Origin: Chloroflexota bacterium
GTDB lineage: Bacteria > Chloroflexota > Chloroflexia > Thermomicrobiales > UBA6265
DNA length: 10,154 nt
Direction of reading: 5' to 3'
Assembly: GCA_023415845.1 (NCBI GenBank)
Contig: JAEZJB010000329.1
Span: 1-10,154, forward strand
In this document: piece after piece, positions 1 to 7,545 of the stretch
Layout: every line of letters starts with the position of its first letter
How positions within the stretch are numbered: the stretch's first letter is position 1
Translations under genes and position numbers: made by a program
The notes under the pieces: model-generated
The model's database searches: none
What the model was told of the DNA's origin: nothing
What the model saw: only the letters and a program-made list of their open reading frames with translations

Positions 1-57
1 CACTTGATCGCGTGATCACGATAAGTGGATTGCCAGATGGCACTGTATACAATGTGC

Positions 58-86
58 TTGAAACCGGCTTTGCAGCGATATACACT
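58..86 (+). promoter_or_regulatory. Candidate sigma-70-type promoter for rpoD
   Basis: TTGAAA at 58-63 and TACACT at 81-86 are 17 bp apart, with five of six and four of six matches to the consensus boxes. Transcription would start near base 93. This is a pattern match only; a promoter closer to rpoD is also possible. Confidence 0.4.
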
Positions 87-127
87 GACTGCAAGTTCTG
101 CACGCTCAGTGATTCAAGAGGAACGCA

Positions 128-172
128 TGCGCGGCTGTTGGCAGGGGCTAAACAATTGCAAGGGGCCGCGCA
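128..172 (+). other. Hairpin in rpoD upstream region (8-bp GC stem)
   Basis: TGCGCGGC at 128-135 is exactly complementary to GCCGCGCA at 165-172, enclosing a 29-nt loop. On its own it is a moderate structure, but it lies inside the predicted rpoD leader and precedes a second, stronger hairpin. It could be part of a structured leader or a small RNA; no known RNA family is recognised. Confidence 0.35.
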
Positions 173-221
173 CTGCCCGACGCGTATGGCGTTGGGCATT
201 CGTTTGCTCCGAATCCTGGGC

Positions 222-253
222 CCGGTCCTGGTTCACCGTTGAATCAGGTCCGG
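222..253 (+). other. Strong hairpin in rpoD leader
   Basis: CCTGGTTCA (227-235) pairs with TGAATCAGG (240-248) around a CCGT tetraloop, including one G-T wobble. After a T/T mismatch the stem continues with CCGG (222-225) pairing CCGG (250-253), giving 13 pairs in all. No T-run follows on either strand, so a classical intrinsic terminator is not well supported. A leader structure affecting rpoD expression, or the 3' end of an upstream transcript, are both possible. Confidence 0.45.
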
Positions 254-352
254 TCGTGCTGGCACTGACGCCTGGCAAGTCAAGGTAGGTACCGTCCTTA
301 AGTGCGGTCTGCGGGATGGCAGGCAGCACACCCGCAAGGTGGAGTCAGTTCC

Positions 353-1513
<1,161 letters not shown>

Positions 1514-1535
1514 CCATCGTCGCAGCCCAGCAGGT

Positions 1536-1571
1536 CGAAGGCCGGGGCAATCGCTCCGGCCTTCGTCGTTT
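1536..1571 (+). terminator. Intrinsic terminator after rpoD
   Basis: A 13-bp stem runs from 1536-1548 to 1553-1565 around an AATC tetraloop, with one G-T wobble, beginning 22 nt after the rpoD stop. It is followed by TCGTTT, a weak T tract as is common in GC-rich genomes. The stem is perfect apart from the wobble, so termination is the most likely role. Confidence 0.8.
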
Positions 1572-1649
1572 CCGCGACTGATCCTGTAAGGTTGGTGTTT
1601 CAATCGTACCTTGAGGTGTGGGCTCACGACGGCACCAGGCGAATGCTCC

Positions 1650-2180
1650 ATGTCTACCTCCAATCAACCCAACCGCCCAACGCCACCTGACGCCACCAAC
1701 GGCAATGCCTTTGCGCAATACCTGTCCGCCATCGAGTCCCCGGCAACGGAGTCCATGCGCCGAATTAGTCGAGGTGAACTGCTGCTCGCCATCGCGCTCA
1801 GTCTCGCCACCCTTGCGCTGGCGTTCGCACCATGGGTCGCTTATCAGAACCGGCGGGAAGAGGCTGCCTTTCGCCGTGGCGTCGAGAGTGACGGATTGTT
1901 GCTGATCGGAACTGGCGTCATCGCTGTCCTCGCACTGGCGGTAGCCTGGTTTCGTGGACCGGGCGAGGGGGCGTTCGAGGTGCTGATCGCCGCATTCGCA
2001 AATGTCTTCGGATTCATCGCCGCCGGCTTTACCTGGATGAACATCGGCACCTTTGCCATCGACGACTACAAGGATCCATCCAAAATCCATGCCGACTGGG
2101 GCGTGATGACTGCGACAGCGGTAGCCGCCATCGCGGCACTTCTCTGCCTGCGGCTCTGGTGGACCATTCGCCATTTCTGA
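1650..2180 (+). CDS. Four-helix integral membrane protein of unknown function
   Basis: This 176-residue protein is not one I recognise. A polar, Asn/Pro/Thr-rich N-terminus (1-40) lacks a signal peptide. It is followed by four hydrophobic segments at about 43-65, 82-102, 108-131 and 150-171. The basic stretch around 67-76 (QNRREEAAFRR) separates helices 1 and 2. The short loop between helices 3 and 4 is polar (DDYKDPSKIHAD) and the tail after helix 4 is a few residues. The pattern suggests a small inner-membrane protein with both ends in the cytoplasm. ATG 1650 has a weak AGGCGA 7 nt upstream; an in-frame TTG at 1611 would add 13 residues. It lies beyond the rpoD terminator, so it probably has its own promoter, and it converges with the TetR gene 28 bp away. 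Coding potential is supported by the regular membrane pattern and GC-rich third positions. Confidence 0.75.
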   Translation: MSTSNQPNRPTPPDATNGNAFAQYLSAIESPATESMRRISRGELLLAIALSLATLALAFAPWVAYQNRREEAAFRRGVESDGLLLIGTGVIAVLALAVAWFRGPGEGAFEVLIAAFANVFGFIAAGFTWMNIGTFAIDDYKDPSKIHADWGVMTATAVAAIAALLCLRLWWTIRHF

Positions 2181-2208
2181 CTGGTCGCTGCGCATGGAAC
2201 CGGGACGG

Positions 2209-2802
2209 CTACGCCCGCAACCCCCTCAGAATCACGTCCAGCATCACGCCTGCCTCGTCCTGACCCACGCTCGTGTCGCGCAACCCCATCACGAACCCAC
2301 CAATGAGTCGCCAGACATCGGTCGCAGTCACATCCTCGCGGATCACGCCCGCGCGTTGTCCGCGCTCCAGCAGGCGCCCAAGGTCATCGAAGGCGAGTTT
2401 GCAGCAGGGTGACGTCGCGCGACCTGGCTCGAGGGAGATCTTGATGCAATCGGCCCCCAGCCCTTTGTAGACAGCCGTCTGGCGCAACCAGAAAACGATG
2501 TATGCCTTGATCGCCGCGGCCGGGTCCGCCATGGCGTCACAGCGGATGGCCTCCTCATGCAGTCGAAGGTAGGTGCCGCTCATGACGGTCTCAAGCAGAT
2601 CCTCACGCGCGGCAAAGTGGCGGTACAACGTGCCGATGCCCACTCCGGCGCGCCGGGCTACGGCATCCAGTGACGCGCTCGTTCCAGCCTCCATGAAAAC
2701 ATCATCGGCCGCCGCCACGATCCGGTCGTAGTTTCGCCGCGCGTCAGCCCGCATCGGACGCACAGTCGTCGAGCTGTCTGCTGCTGGTGAATCGAGCACC
2801 AT
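2209..2802 (-). CDS. TetR-family transcriptional repressor
   Basis: This 197-residue protein has the usual TetR length. The N-terminal DNA-binding domain spans about residues 22-72. Its helix-turn-helix reads SLDAVARRAGVGIGTLYRHF (44-63), matching the family's most conserved motif. The rest (about 80-197) is the helical ligand-binding and dimerisation domain. Four cysteines lie in it (Cys88, Cys119 and the adjacent pair Cys133-Cys134). ATG 2802 has GGAGGAGA 8 nt upstream; Met17 is a weaker alternative start. It is divergent from an MFS exporter gene, with a 182-bp gap containing a long inverted repeat. The likely role is therefore local repression of the exporter and of itself, relieved by an exported compound. 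The ligand is unknown. Confidence 0.95.
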   Translation of the reverse strand: MVLDSPAADSSTTVRPMRADARRNYDRIVAAADDVFMEAGTSASLDAVARRAGVGIGTLYRHFAAREDLLETVMSGTYLRLHEEAIRCDAMADPAAAIKAYIVFWLRQTAVYKGLGADCIKISLEPGRATSPCCKLAFDDLGRLLERGQRAGVIREDVTATDVWRLIGGFVMGLRDTSVGQDEAGVMLDVILRGLRA

Positions 2803-2831
2803 CTCCTCGATCTCCTCCGTGGCCCTTCACC

Positions 2832-2851
2832 TCCTGCCCAATCGGGCAGGA
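2832..2851. repeat. 8-bp inverted repeat in the tetR leader
   Basis: TCCTGCCC (2832-2839) and GGGCAGGA (2844-2851) are perfect complements separated by AATC. The repeat sits about 30 bp upstream of the tetR start. It could be a second regulator site or an RNA hairpin in the tetR leader. Confidence 0.5.
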
Positions 2852-2870
2852 CTGCCCCTTCGAGAGCTGA

Positions 2871-2899
2871 TTTACAACCGGAGGGTGGCTCCATATAGT
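2871..2899 (+). promoter_or_regulatory. Promoter of the MFS transporter gene
   Basis: TTTACA (2871-2876) and TATAGT (2894-2899) are separated by exactly 17 bp, each with five of six consensus matches. This is the best promoter match in the window. Transcription would start near 2906, about 80 nt before the transporter ATG. The -10 box lies between the arms of an inverted repeat, so a bound repressor would block polymerase. Confidence 0.7.
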
Positions 2900-2924
2900 G
2901 GTGCGATAAGTGGAGTACCCCTCC
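2880..2924. promoter_or_regulatory. Candidate TetR operator (14-bp imperfect inverted repeat)
   Basis: GGAGGGTGGCTCCA (2880-2893) is complementary to TGGAGTACCCCTCC (2911-2924) at 11 of 14 positions, with a 17-bp spacer. The left arm overlaps the -35/-10 spacer of the transporter promoter and the spacer contains its -10 box. The site also lies downstream of the candidate tetR start. Binding by the adjacent TetR protein is inferred from position and symmetry. Confidence 0.55.
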
Positions 2925-2934
2925 ATTTGTCGAA

Positions 2935-2943
2935 ATTGTATCA
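2935..2943 (-). promoter_or_regulatory. Candidate extended -10 element for tetR
   Basis: Read on the minus strand, TGATACAAT is an extended -10 element (TG, one base, TACAAT). No good -35 box is visible at the usual distance. A transcript from here would run through the inverted repeat at 2880-2924, which would allow autoregulation. Confidence 0.35.
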
Positions 2944-2984
2944 CGGGTCCTGGTGGGCTCGGCTCTCAGCGAGAGGACGGCAAC

Positions 2985-4451
2985 ATGAGTGTGGAGCCTG
3001 GGGTGATTCCTGCATCCGAAATTGCAGTGGCGCCTGTCGATGGTCAGCGAGCGCGGACGGACAGGCTGGCCCAGACGATCGGCCTGGTCGTCCTGCTCGC
3101 CTGGCAACTCATGGTGGTGCTCGACGGAACCATCGTGAACATCGCCCTCGCCGAGATCCGCCAGAGTCTCGGCTTCTCCGAAACGAGTCTCTCGTGGGTG
3201 GTCAATTCCTACGCCCTCGCCTTCGGTGGCCTGCTCATGCTTGGCAGCCGGGCGGGTGACATGTTTGGCCGCCGGCGCATGCTGATTTCCGGCGTCCTCG
3301 TCTTTACGGTCGCCTCGGCGCTCGGCGGGATCGCCGCCAGCCAGGAAATGCTGATCATTGCGCGCGTGCTCCAGGGAATCGGCGCCGCCATGGCCGCCCC
3401 CAGCACGTTGTCACTCATCGTCAGCAATTTCGAATCCGGCGCACCGCGAGACAGGGCGCTCAGTCTTTTTGCCAGCGTCTCCGGAGTTGGTGCGTCAATG
3501 GGGTTGATCCTCGGCGGCGTGCTCACGTCCTGGCTGTCGTGGCACTGGATCTTCTTCGTCAACGTGCCGATTGGTCTGGCTGTCGCCGTGCTTGCCCCTC
3601 GGTTCGTCGCCGAGGCACCACGCCAGCCAGGAAGTCTGGATATCGGTGGCGCCATTGCTTCGACGCTTGGCGTGACCGCGCTCGTCTACGGGTTCATCCG
3701 CGCCGCCGAAGTCTCATGGTCCGACCCTGGAACCGTCGCATCGCTCGTTGCCGCCGTCGTGCTGCTGATCGCGTTCGTCGCGATTGAGCGCCGCGCAGTC
3801 CAGCCCATCCTCCCATTCCGGCTCTTCGACGATCGGCGCCGAGCCGTGGCGTTCGTCAACCAGTTGCTGGTTCCAGCCACCCTGTTTGGCGTCTTCTTCT
3901 TTCTCACGCAGTACCTGCAGATCGTGCTGGGAATGAGTGCCATCCAGTCCGGGTTCGCCTTTCTCCCGTTCTCGGCAACCATCGTCGCCGGGTCCCGGCT
4001 CGTGCCACGGGCAGTCGGACGGTTTGGACCTCGCGCCGTCATGATCTACGGCGGGCTCGCAGTTGCTGCCGGTCTCATCCTGATGTCGCGCCTCGATGAA
4101 ACAGCGTCCTACTTCTCGTTGGTGCTCGTCGCCATGCTGGTCATGGCCTCGGGCGCGGTGGCGAGCTTCGTGTCGCTCAGCCTGGCGGTCATGGGCCACA
4201 TCTCACCTGCCGACTCGGGCCCCGCCAGCGGCCTGATGCAGACGAACCAGCAAATTGGCGGCGCCATTGGCCTGGCGGTGCTGGTGACCGTCTTTGGCAC
4301 GGTGCGGTCGAACGCTCTCGCCGATGGCAGTGGGCCGATTGAAGCAATGGTGTCCGGTATGCAGCGCGGATTCCTGGTGGCCGCGACGATCGCCCTGCTC
4401 GTTACCGTCATCGCCGCCGTGGGGTATCGCCACGCGCCGCGCCGTCGTTGA
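2985..4451 (+). CDS. MFS multidrug-type exporter (DHA2/EmrB-QacA-like, 14 helices)
   Basis: This 488-residue protein is a proton-coupled efflux transporter of the inner membrane. Hydrophobic segments repeat along its length in a number consistent with 14 helices. Helix 1 holds VVLDGTIVNIAL (44-55), the DHA2 motif with an acidic residue in the membrane. Motif A follows in the loop after helix 2 (GSRAGDMFGRRRM, 87-99). The antiporter motif C region is near 167-196 (GVGASMGLILGG, then WIFFVNVPIG). ATG 2985 is chosen over earlier in-frame codons because GAGAGGA lies 7 nt upstream and the family-like sequence starts shortly after. The divergent TetR gene and operator-like repeat suggest substrate-inducible expression. 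The transported compound cannot be read from sequence; sugar or nutrient uptake is unlikely given the DHA2 motifs. Confidence 0.94.
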   Translation: MSVEPGVIPASEIAVAPVDGQRARTDRLAQTIGLVVLLAWQLMVVLDGTIVNIALAEIRQSLGFSETSLSWVVNSYALAFGGLLMLGSRAGDMFGRRRMLISGVLVFTVASALGGIAASQEMLIIARVLQGIGAAMAAPSTLSLIVSNFESGAPRDRALSLFASVSGVGASMGLILGGVLTSWLSWHWIFFVNVPIGLAVAVLAPRFVAEAPRQPGSLDIGGAIASTLGVTALVYGFIRAAEVSWSDPGTVASLVAAVVLLIAFVAIERRAVQPILPFRLFDDRRRAVAFVNQLLVPATLFGVFFFLTQYLQIVLGMSAIQSGFAFLPFSATIVAGSRLVPRAVGRFGPRAVMIYGGLAVAAGLILMSRLDETASYFSLVLVAMLVMASGAVASFVSLSLAVMGHISPADSGPASGLMQTNQQIGGAIGLAVLVTVFGTVRSNALADGSGPIEAMVSGMQRGFLVAATIALLVTVIAAVGYRHAPRRR

Positions 4452-4473
4452 TTCCAACCTTGCAGCATGGCGC

Positions 4474-4511
4474 GACAGAGAGGCAGGGCATCAATGCTCT
4501 GCCTCTCTGTC
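4474..4511. terminator. Bidirectional hairpin terminator between convergent genes
   Basis: A 17-bp stem (4474-4490 with 4495-4511, one G-T wobble) closes on a TCAA tetraloop; the outer 13 bp are perfect. It starts 22 nt after the transporter stop and 7 nt after the ketosynthase operon stop on the other strand. There is no long T tract on either side. Its position between convergent stops makes a shared terminator the simplest reading. Confidence 0.8.
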
Positions 4512-4518
4512 TGTGCGC

Positions 4519-5805
4519 TCAATCGTTTGTCGGAGTGTCTTCGTGCCGCCGGAAGAGAAGCGACACGTTGTGCCCCCCGAACCCCATTGAGTTGGACATC
4601 ACCACCGACACGTTGCGCTTTCGGGATTCTCCCGGGATGTAGTCAAGGTCGCAGGCTGGATCCGGCGTCGTCAGATTCAACGTCATTGGCAGCACCCCGG
4701 ATTCCAGCGTCTGCAGCGAGATGACCGCCTCCAGGGCCCCAGCCGCACCGAGCAGGTGACCGGTCCGTGACTTGGTCGACGAGATCGCCAGCCCATCGGC
4801 GGCCTCACCAAATGCCGCCCGAATCGCCCGTGTCTCGTACGCGTCGTTCATGGCGGTCCCGGTACCATGCGCGTTCAGGTAGCCCACTTCACTCGCCGCG
4901 ATCCCGGCGTCCGTCAGCGCCTCTGCCATCGCTCGCTCGATCCCCTCGCCCTCTGGCGCGAGCTGCACGACGTGATACGCATCCGCCGTCGATCCATACC
5001 CGGCCAACTCGGCGATGATCGACGCCCCACGTGCGAGTGCCGCGCTGCGTTCCTCCAGCACCAGCATCGCTGCGCCCTCACCAAGCGCGCACCCGTCTCG
5101 ATCCAGGTCAAACGGCCTGACCGCGCCTCCGGGATCGTCGTTGTTCTCCGACAGCGATTGCATGGCCGAAAACCCGGCCAGGATCAGCGGATTGATCGGG
5201 GCTTCGGCACCACCGGCGATGATCGCATCGGCGCGGCCGTCCTCAATCATCCGCATCCCCTCCCCGATCGCATTCGCACCGCTGGCAAACGCCGAAACGT
5301 AGGCAAAGTTCGGTCCCTTCGCGCCAAGGTCGATGGCGATCACACCTGGGGCCATGTTCGGGATCGACATCGGCACCGCAAATGGGCCGATGCGCTTCGG
5401 ACCGCGGTCGAGCAGCGTCCCCACCGCCTGTGTGAAGGTGTCGACACCCCCAAACGCCGAACCAGTCAACACTCCAACCCGGTCCGGGTTGCAGGCCACG
5501 TCGAGTCCCGACATCGCCACCGCCTCGCGCGCGGCGACCGCGGCAAACTGGGTGAATCGATCCATCCGCCGGCATTGTTTGCGGTCGAGCCAGTCACTCG
5601 GCACGAAGTCCGGGACCTCGGCGGCAAACCGGGTCGCCTGGTCGGAAGCATCGAAGCGGGTAATCGTGCGCAGCCCCGAGCGTTCGTCGGCGATGCCCTG
5701 CCGCAATGCTTCGCGGCCGATGCCAAAGGCCGACACCGCTCCATAACCCGTAACGACGACTCGTCGCCGTGAGCCCTCATCCGCGTCGTTGGTTGTCTCA
5801 CTCAT
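4519..5805 (-). CDS. FabF-like ketosynthase lacking the catalytic cysteine (Cys to Phe)
   Basis: This 428-residue protein has the full thiolase-fold length of beta-ketoacyl-ACP synthase II. The start is typical (RRRVVVTGYGAVSAFG, 13-28) and the C-terminal loop NSMGFGGHN (405-413) is intact. His313 (NAHGTGT), Lys345 (STKSRTGH) and His350 are conserved. At the nucleophile position the motif reads VSAFASGANAIG, so Phe173 (codon TTT, plus-strand bases 5287-5289) replaces the cysteine needed to carry the acyl chain. It therefore should not condense by the normal route. It could be the chain-length-factor-like partner of the upstream ketosynthase, or a malonyl-ACP decarboxylase, since the two histidines serve decarboxylation. 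ATG 5805 overlaps the upstream stop by ATGA, implying coupled translation and probably a heterodimer. The frame is intact, which argues against simple decay. Confidence 0.92.
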   Translation of the reverse strand: MSETTNDADEGSRRRVVVTGYGAVSAFGIGREALRQGIADERSGLRTITRFDASDQATRFAAEVPDFVPSDWLDRKQCRRMDRFTQFAAVAAREAVAMSGLDVACNPDRVGVLTGSAFGGVDTFTQAVGTLLDRGPKRIGPFAVPMSIPNMAPGVIAIDLGAKGPNFAYVSAFASGANAIGEGMRMIEDGRADAIIAGGAEAPINPLILAGFSAMQSLSENNDDPGGAVRPFDLDRDGCALGEGAAMLVLEERSAALARGASIIAELAGYGSTADAYHVVQLAPEGEGIERAMAEALTDAGIAASEVGYLNAHGTGTAMNDAYETRAIRAAFGEAADGLAISSTKSRTGHLLGAAGALEAVISLQTLESGVLPMTLNLTTPDPACDLDYIPGESRKRNVSVVMSNSMGFGGHNVSLLFRRHEDTPTND

Positions 5806-7073
5806 CGAGCGCGGTCCGCTGCACCGAGAATCAGCGAGACGTTATGTCCCCCGAAGCCCATCGAGTTCGACATCGCCAGGTTGATGATCCCTGGTCGCGC
5901 CTGGTTCGGAATCGTGTCCAGCGCACAGTCGGGATCGGGCGTGACCTGGTTGATGGTCGGCGGAAGAAGTCCCGCTTCCATGGCCGAGATCGTGATCAGC
6001 GCCTCGAGTGATCCGGCCGCGCCCAGCAGGTGCCCGGTCATCGACTTGGTGGAGGAGATCGGCACGGAACTCGCTCGCTCGCCGAATACGCGCTGCACCG
6101 CCTGGGTCTCTAGTTTTTCGTTGAGTTGGGTCGAGGTGCCGTGGGCGTTGATGTAATCGATCTCGTCAGCCGTGATTCCGGCGTCATCCAGTGCCATCTG
6201 CATCGCCCTGGCTGCTCCTTCGCCGCCCGGCGCCGGTTGCACCATGTGATTGGCGTCGTCGGTCGTGCCGTACCCCAGCACCTCTGCCAGGATCGTCGCG
6301 CCCCGGGCGATGGCGTGCTCACGCTCCTCGAGCACCAGCACCGCCGCCCCCTCCGCCAGCACGAAGCCGTCGCGGTCGAGGTCGAATGGCCGGCTCGCTC
6401 CCTCCGGATCATCGTTGCGGGTCGAGAGCGCACCCATTGCATTGAATCCGGCGATGCCCATGCGGGTCACCGCTGCCTCGCCGCCGCCCGCAATCATCAC
6501 GACAGCCCGCCCATCGCGAATCATGAGGGTGGCCTCGCCGATCGCGTGAGCCGAACTCGCGCACGCCGAGACGGTCCCAAAGTTCGGGCCCTTCGCCCCA
6601 ATATCGATCGAGACGGTTCCGCTTGCCATGTTCGGCAACATCATGGGCACGAAGAACGGCGATATCCGCTTCGGACCTTGTGTCAGCAACGTTTCGGTGC
6701 CGGCTTCGAACGTCTCCATGCCGCCCATTCCGGTGCCGACCAGGACCCCAACCCTGGTCGCCTCGGCAGGGATGTCGAGCCCCGACTGGCCGACCGCTTC
6801 CCGTGTCGCTGCCACCGCCAGCTGGGTGTAGCGATCCATGCGTCGGCTTTCCTTCCGGCCAATCGAGACGGCTGGATCGAAGCCCTTCACCTCTCCGGCG
6901 AACGTGGTTTCAAATCCTTCGGTATCGAAGCGCGTGATCGGCGCAATCCCGGATCGACCTGCCGCGATCGCCGCCCAGATCTCGGAAGCGTTATTGCCGA
7001 CGGAGCAGAGTCCGCCCATTCCCGTCACCACAACCCGGCGGGGCTGGTCGGTAGTCGATGTCGATTGGGTCAT
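5802..7073 (-). CDS. fabF: 3-oxoacyl-ACP synthase II (FabF), catalytically complete
   Basis: This 423-residue cytoplasmic enzyme condenses malonyl-ACP with an acyl-ACP in fatty acid elongation. The catalytic set is complete: Cys171 in VSACASSAHAIG, His311 in NAHGTST, and Lys343 and His348 in STKSMTGHLLG. The gatekeeper Phe407 lies in SMGFGGHN. The N-terminus begins RRVVVTGMGGLCSVG (12-26) as expected. The frame is open for 60 further codons upstream, but those do not look like FabF. ATG 7073 fits the family length and has GGAG 9 nt upstream, inside a perfect GGAGAATCTCC palindrome. It is the first gene of a two-gene operon with the cysteine-less paralogue. No acpP, fabD, fabG or fabH is nearby, so a dedicated pathway is as plausible as housekeeping synthesis. 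Confidence 0.95.
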   Translation of the reverse strand: MTQSTSTTDQPRRVVVTGMGGLCSVGNNASEIWAAIAAGRSGIAPITRFDTEGFETTFAGEVKGFDPAVSIGRKESRRMDRYTQLAVAATREAVGQSGLDIPAEATRVGVLVGTGMGGMETFEAGTETLLTQGPKRISPFFVPMMLPNMASGTVSIDIGAKGPNFGTVSACASSAHAIGEATLMIRDGRAVVMIAGGGEAAVTRMGIAGFNAMGALSTRNDDPEGASRPFDLDRDGFVLAEGAAVLVLEEREHAIARGATILAEVLGYGTTDDANHMVQPAPGGEGAARAMQMALDDAGITADEIDYINAHGTSTQLNEKLETQAVQRVFGERASSVPISSTKSMTGHLLGAAGSLEALITISAMEAGLLPPTINQVTPDPDCALDTIPNQARPGIINLAMSNSMGFGGHNVSLILGAADRAR

Positions 7074-7075
7074 CA

Positions 7076-7086
7076 GGAGATTCTCC
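7076..7086 (-). promoter_or_regulatory. fabF ribosome binding site within a palindrome
   Basis: On the minus strand GGAGAATCTCC is a palindrome of two 5-bp arms around one base, ending 2 nt before the fabF ATG. The GGAG half is the only plausible ribosome binding site for this start. The arms are too close for a stable hairpin alone, so regulation is possible but weakly supported. Confidence 0.4.
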
Positions 7087-7124
7087 GATAGAACGGCCCC
7101 GCGTAGGTACGAGGTCAGGCAGGG

Positions 7125-7157
7125 CACTGCAGGGATTTCGCGCAAGCAGCTGCAGTG
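7125..7157. repeat. Inverted repeat upstream of fabF
   Basis: CACTGCAG (7125-7132) and CTGCAGTG (7150-7157) are perfect complements separated by 17 bp. It lies 52-84 bp upstream of the fabF start, where an operator or leader hairpin would sit. Each arm also contains the self-palindrome CTGCAG. Confidence 0.45.
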
Positions 7158-7384
7158 TACATGAGCTTTCCACCCTGGCGGAGTCCGGCCCGGAACTTCA
7201 GCGGCGATGGTCCGGCTACACCCATCCGATCCGCTTCCGATGACCAGCGGCATATCCTCCTCGCGACGATGTCACACCTTGTCGTCGCCGACGGTCGGGT
7301 TCCGGTGAAATTGGTCGATATGTCACTCCGCAGGAAGGCGGATCTGCCTCTGGGCGAGATCGTTCCGGAATCGTCCTTGTCTGG

Positions 7385-7414
7385 TTGAACCCTCCCCCGC
7401 GATCATGCTAACCT
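7385..7414 (+). promoter_or_regulatory. Candidate promoter for holA
   Basis: TTGAAC (7385-7390) is followed after 18 bp by TAACCT (7409-7414), which is preceded by TG one base upstream, an extended -10 arrangement. The match is moderate. It would give a leader of about 200 nt containing two hairpins. Confidence 0.35.
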
Positions 7415-7493
7415 CACGGCTCGGCTGGGCCGGCGGTGACCTTGGCACTTGATGTGGTCTTGAGCCAACTCTTCTGGAACCGGGAGCTGCTCG

Positions 7494-7515
7494 ATGGCGG
7501 GACGTGTCCTGCCAT
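7494..7515 (+). other. Hairpin in presumed holA leader
   Basis: ATGGCGGGA (7494-7502) pairs with TCCTGCCAT (7507-7515) with one G-T wobble and a CGTG loop. A second hairpin follows at 7530-7545. No T tract follows, so attenuation is not directly supported. Confidence 0.35.
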
Positions 7516-7529
7516 GGTCCGCGGCACCC

Positions 7530-7545
7530 ACCTGCAATAGCAGGT
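7530..7545 (+). other. Second small hairpin in presumed holA leader
   Basis: ACCTGC (7530-7535) and GCAGGT (7540-7545) pair perfectly around an AATA loop. It is a short but clean stem-loop between the first hairpin and the holA start. Confidence 0.3.

Larger units (their letters stand above)
1..352. other. Non-coding upstream region and rpoD leader
   Basis: I find no convincing gene here. A plus-strand frame is open from base 3 to the TGA at 240-242. Its codon third positions are not GC-biased like those of the neighbouring genes and its product resembles nothing I recognise, so I treat it as chance. The stretch holds a candidate promoter (58-86), a 10-bp palindrome at 11-20 (CGTGATCACG) and two hairpins (128-172 and 222-253). 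If the promoter is right, rpoD has a leader of about 260 nt containing both hairpins. The end of an upstream gene beyond the left edge cannot be excluded. Confidence 0.5.

Noticed and set aside
4867..7091. Two long plus-strand open frames (301 and 321 codons) opposite the ketosynthase genes
   Set aside because: They mirror the strongly supported FabF coding sequences and are Arg/His-rich with no domain resemblance, typical of antisense shadows.
7110..7157. GGTCAGGCAGG string similar to the start of the SRP RNA core
   Set aside because: The conserved GGAAGGAAGCAGCC-type continuation is absent, so an SRP RNA is not supported.
7074..7253. 60-codon N-terminal extension of fabF
   Set aside because: FabF proteins begin a few residues before the VVVTG strand; the extension is not FabF-like and ATG 7073 has its own GGAG site.
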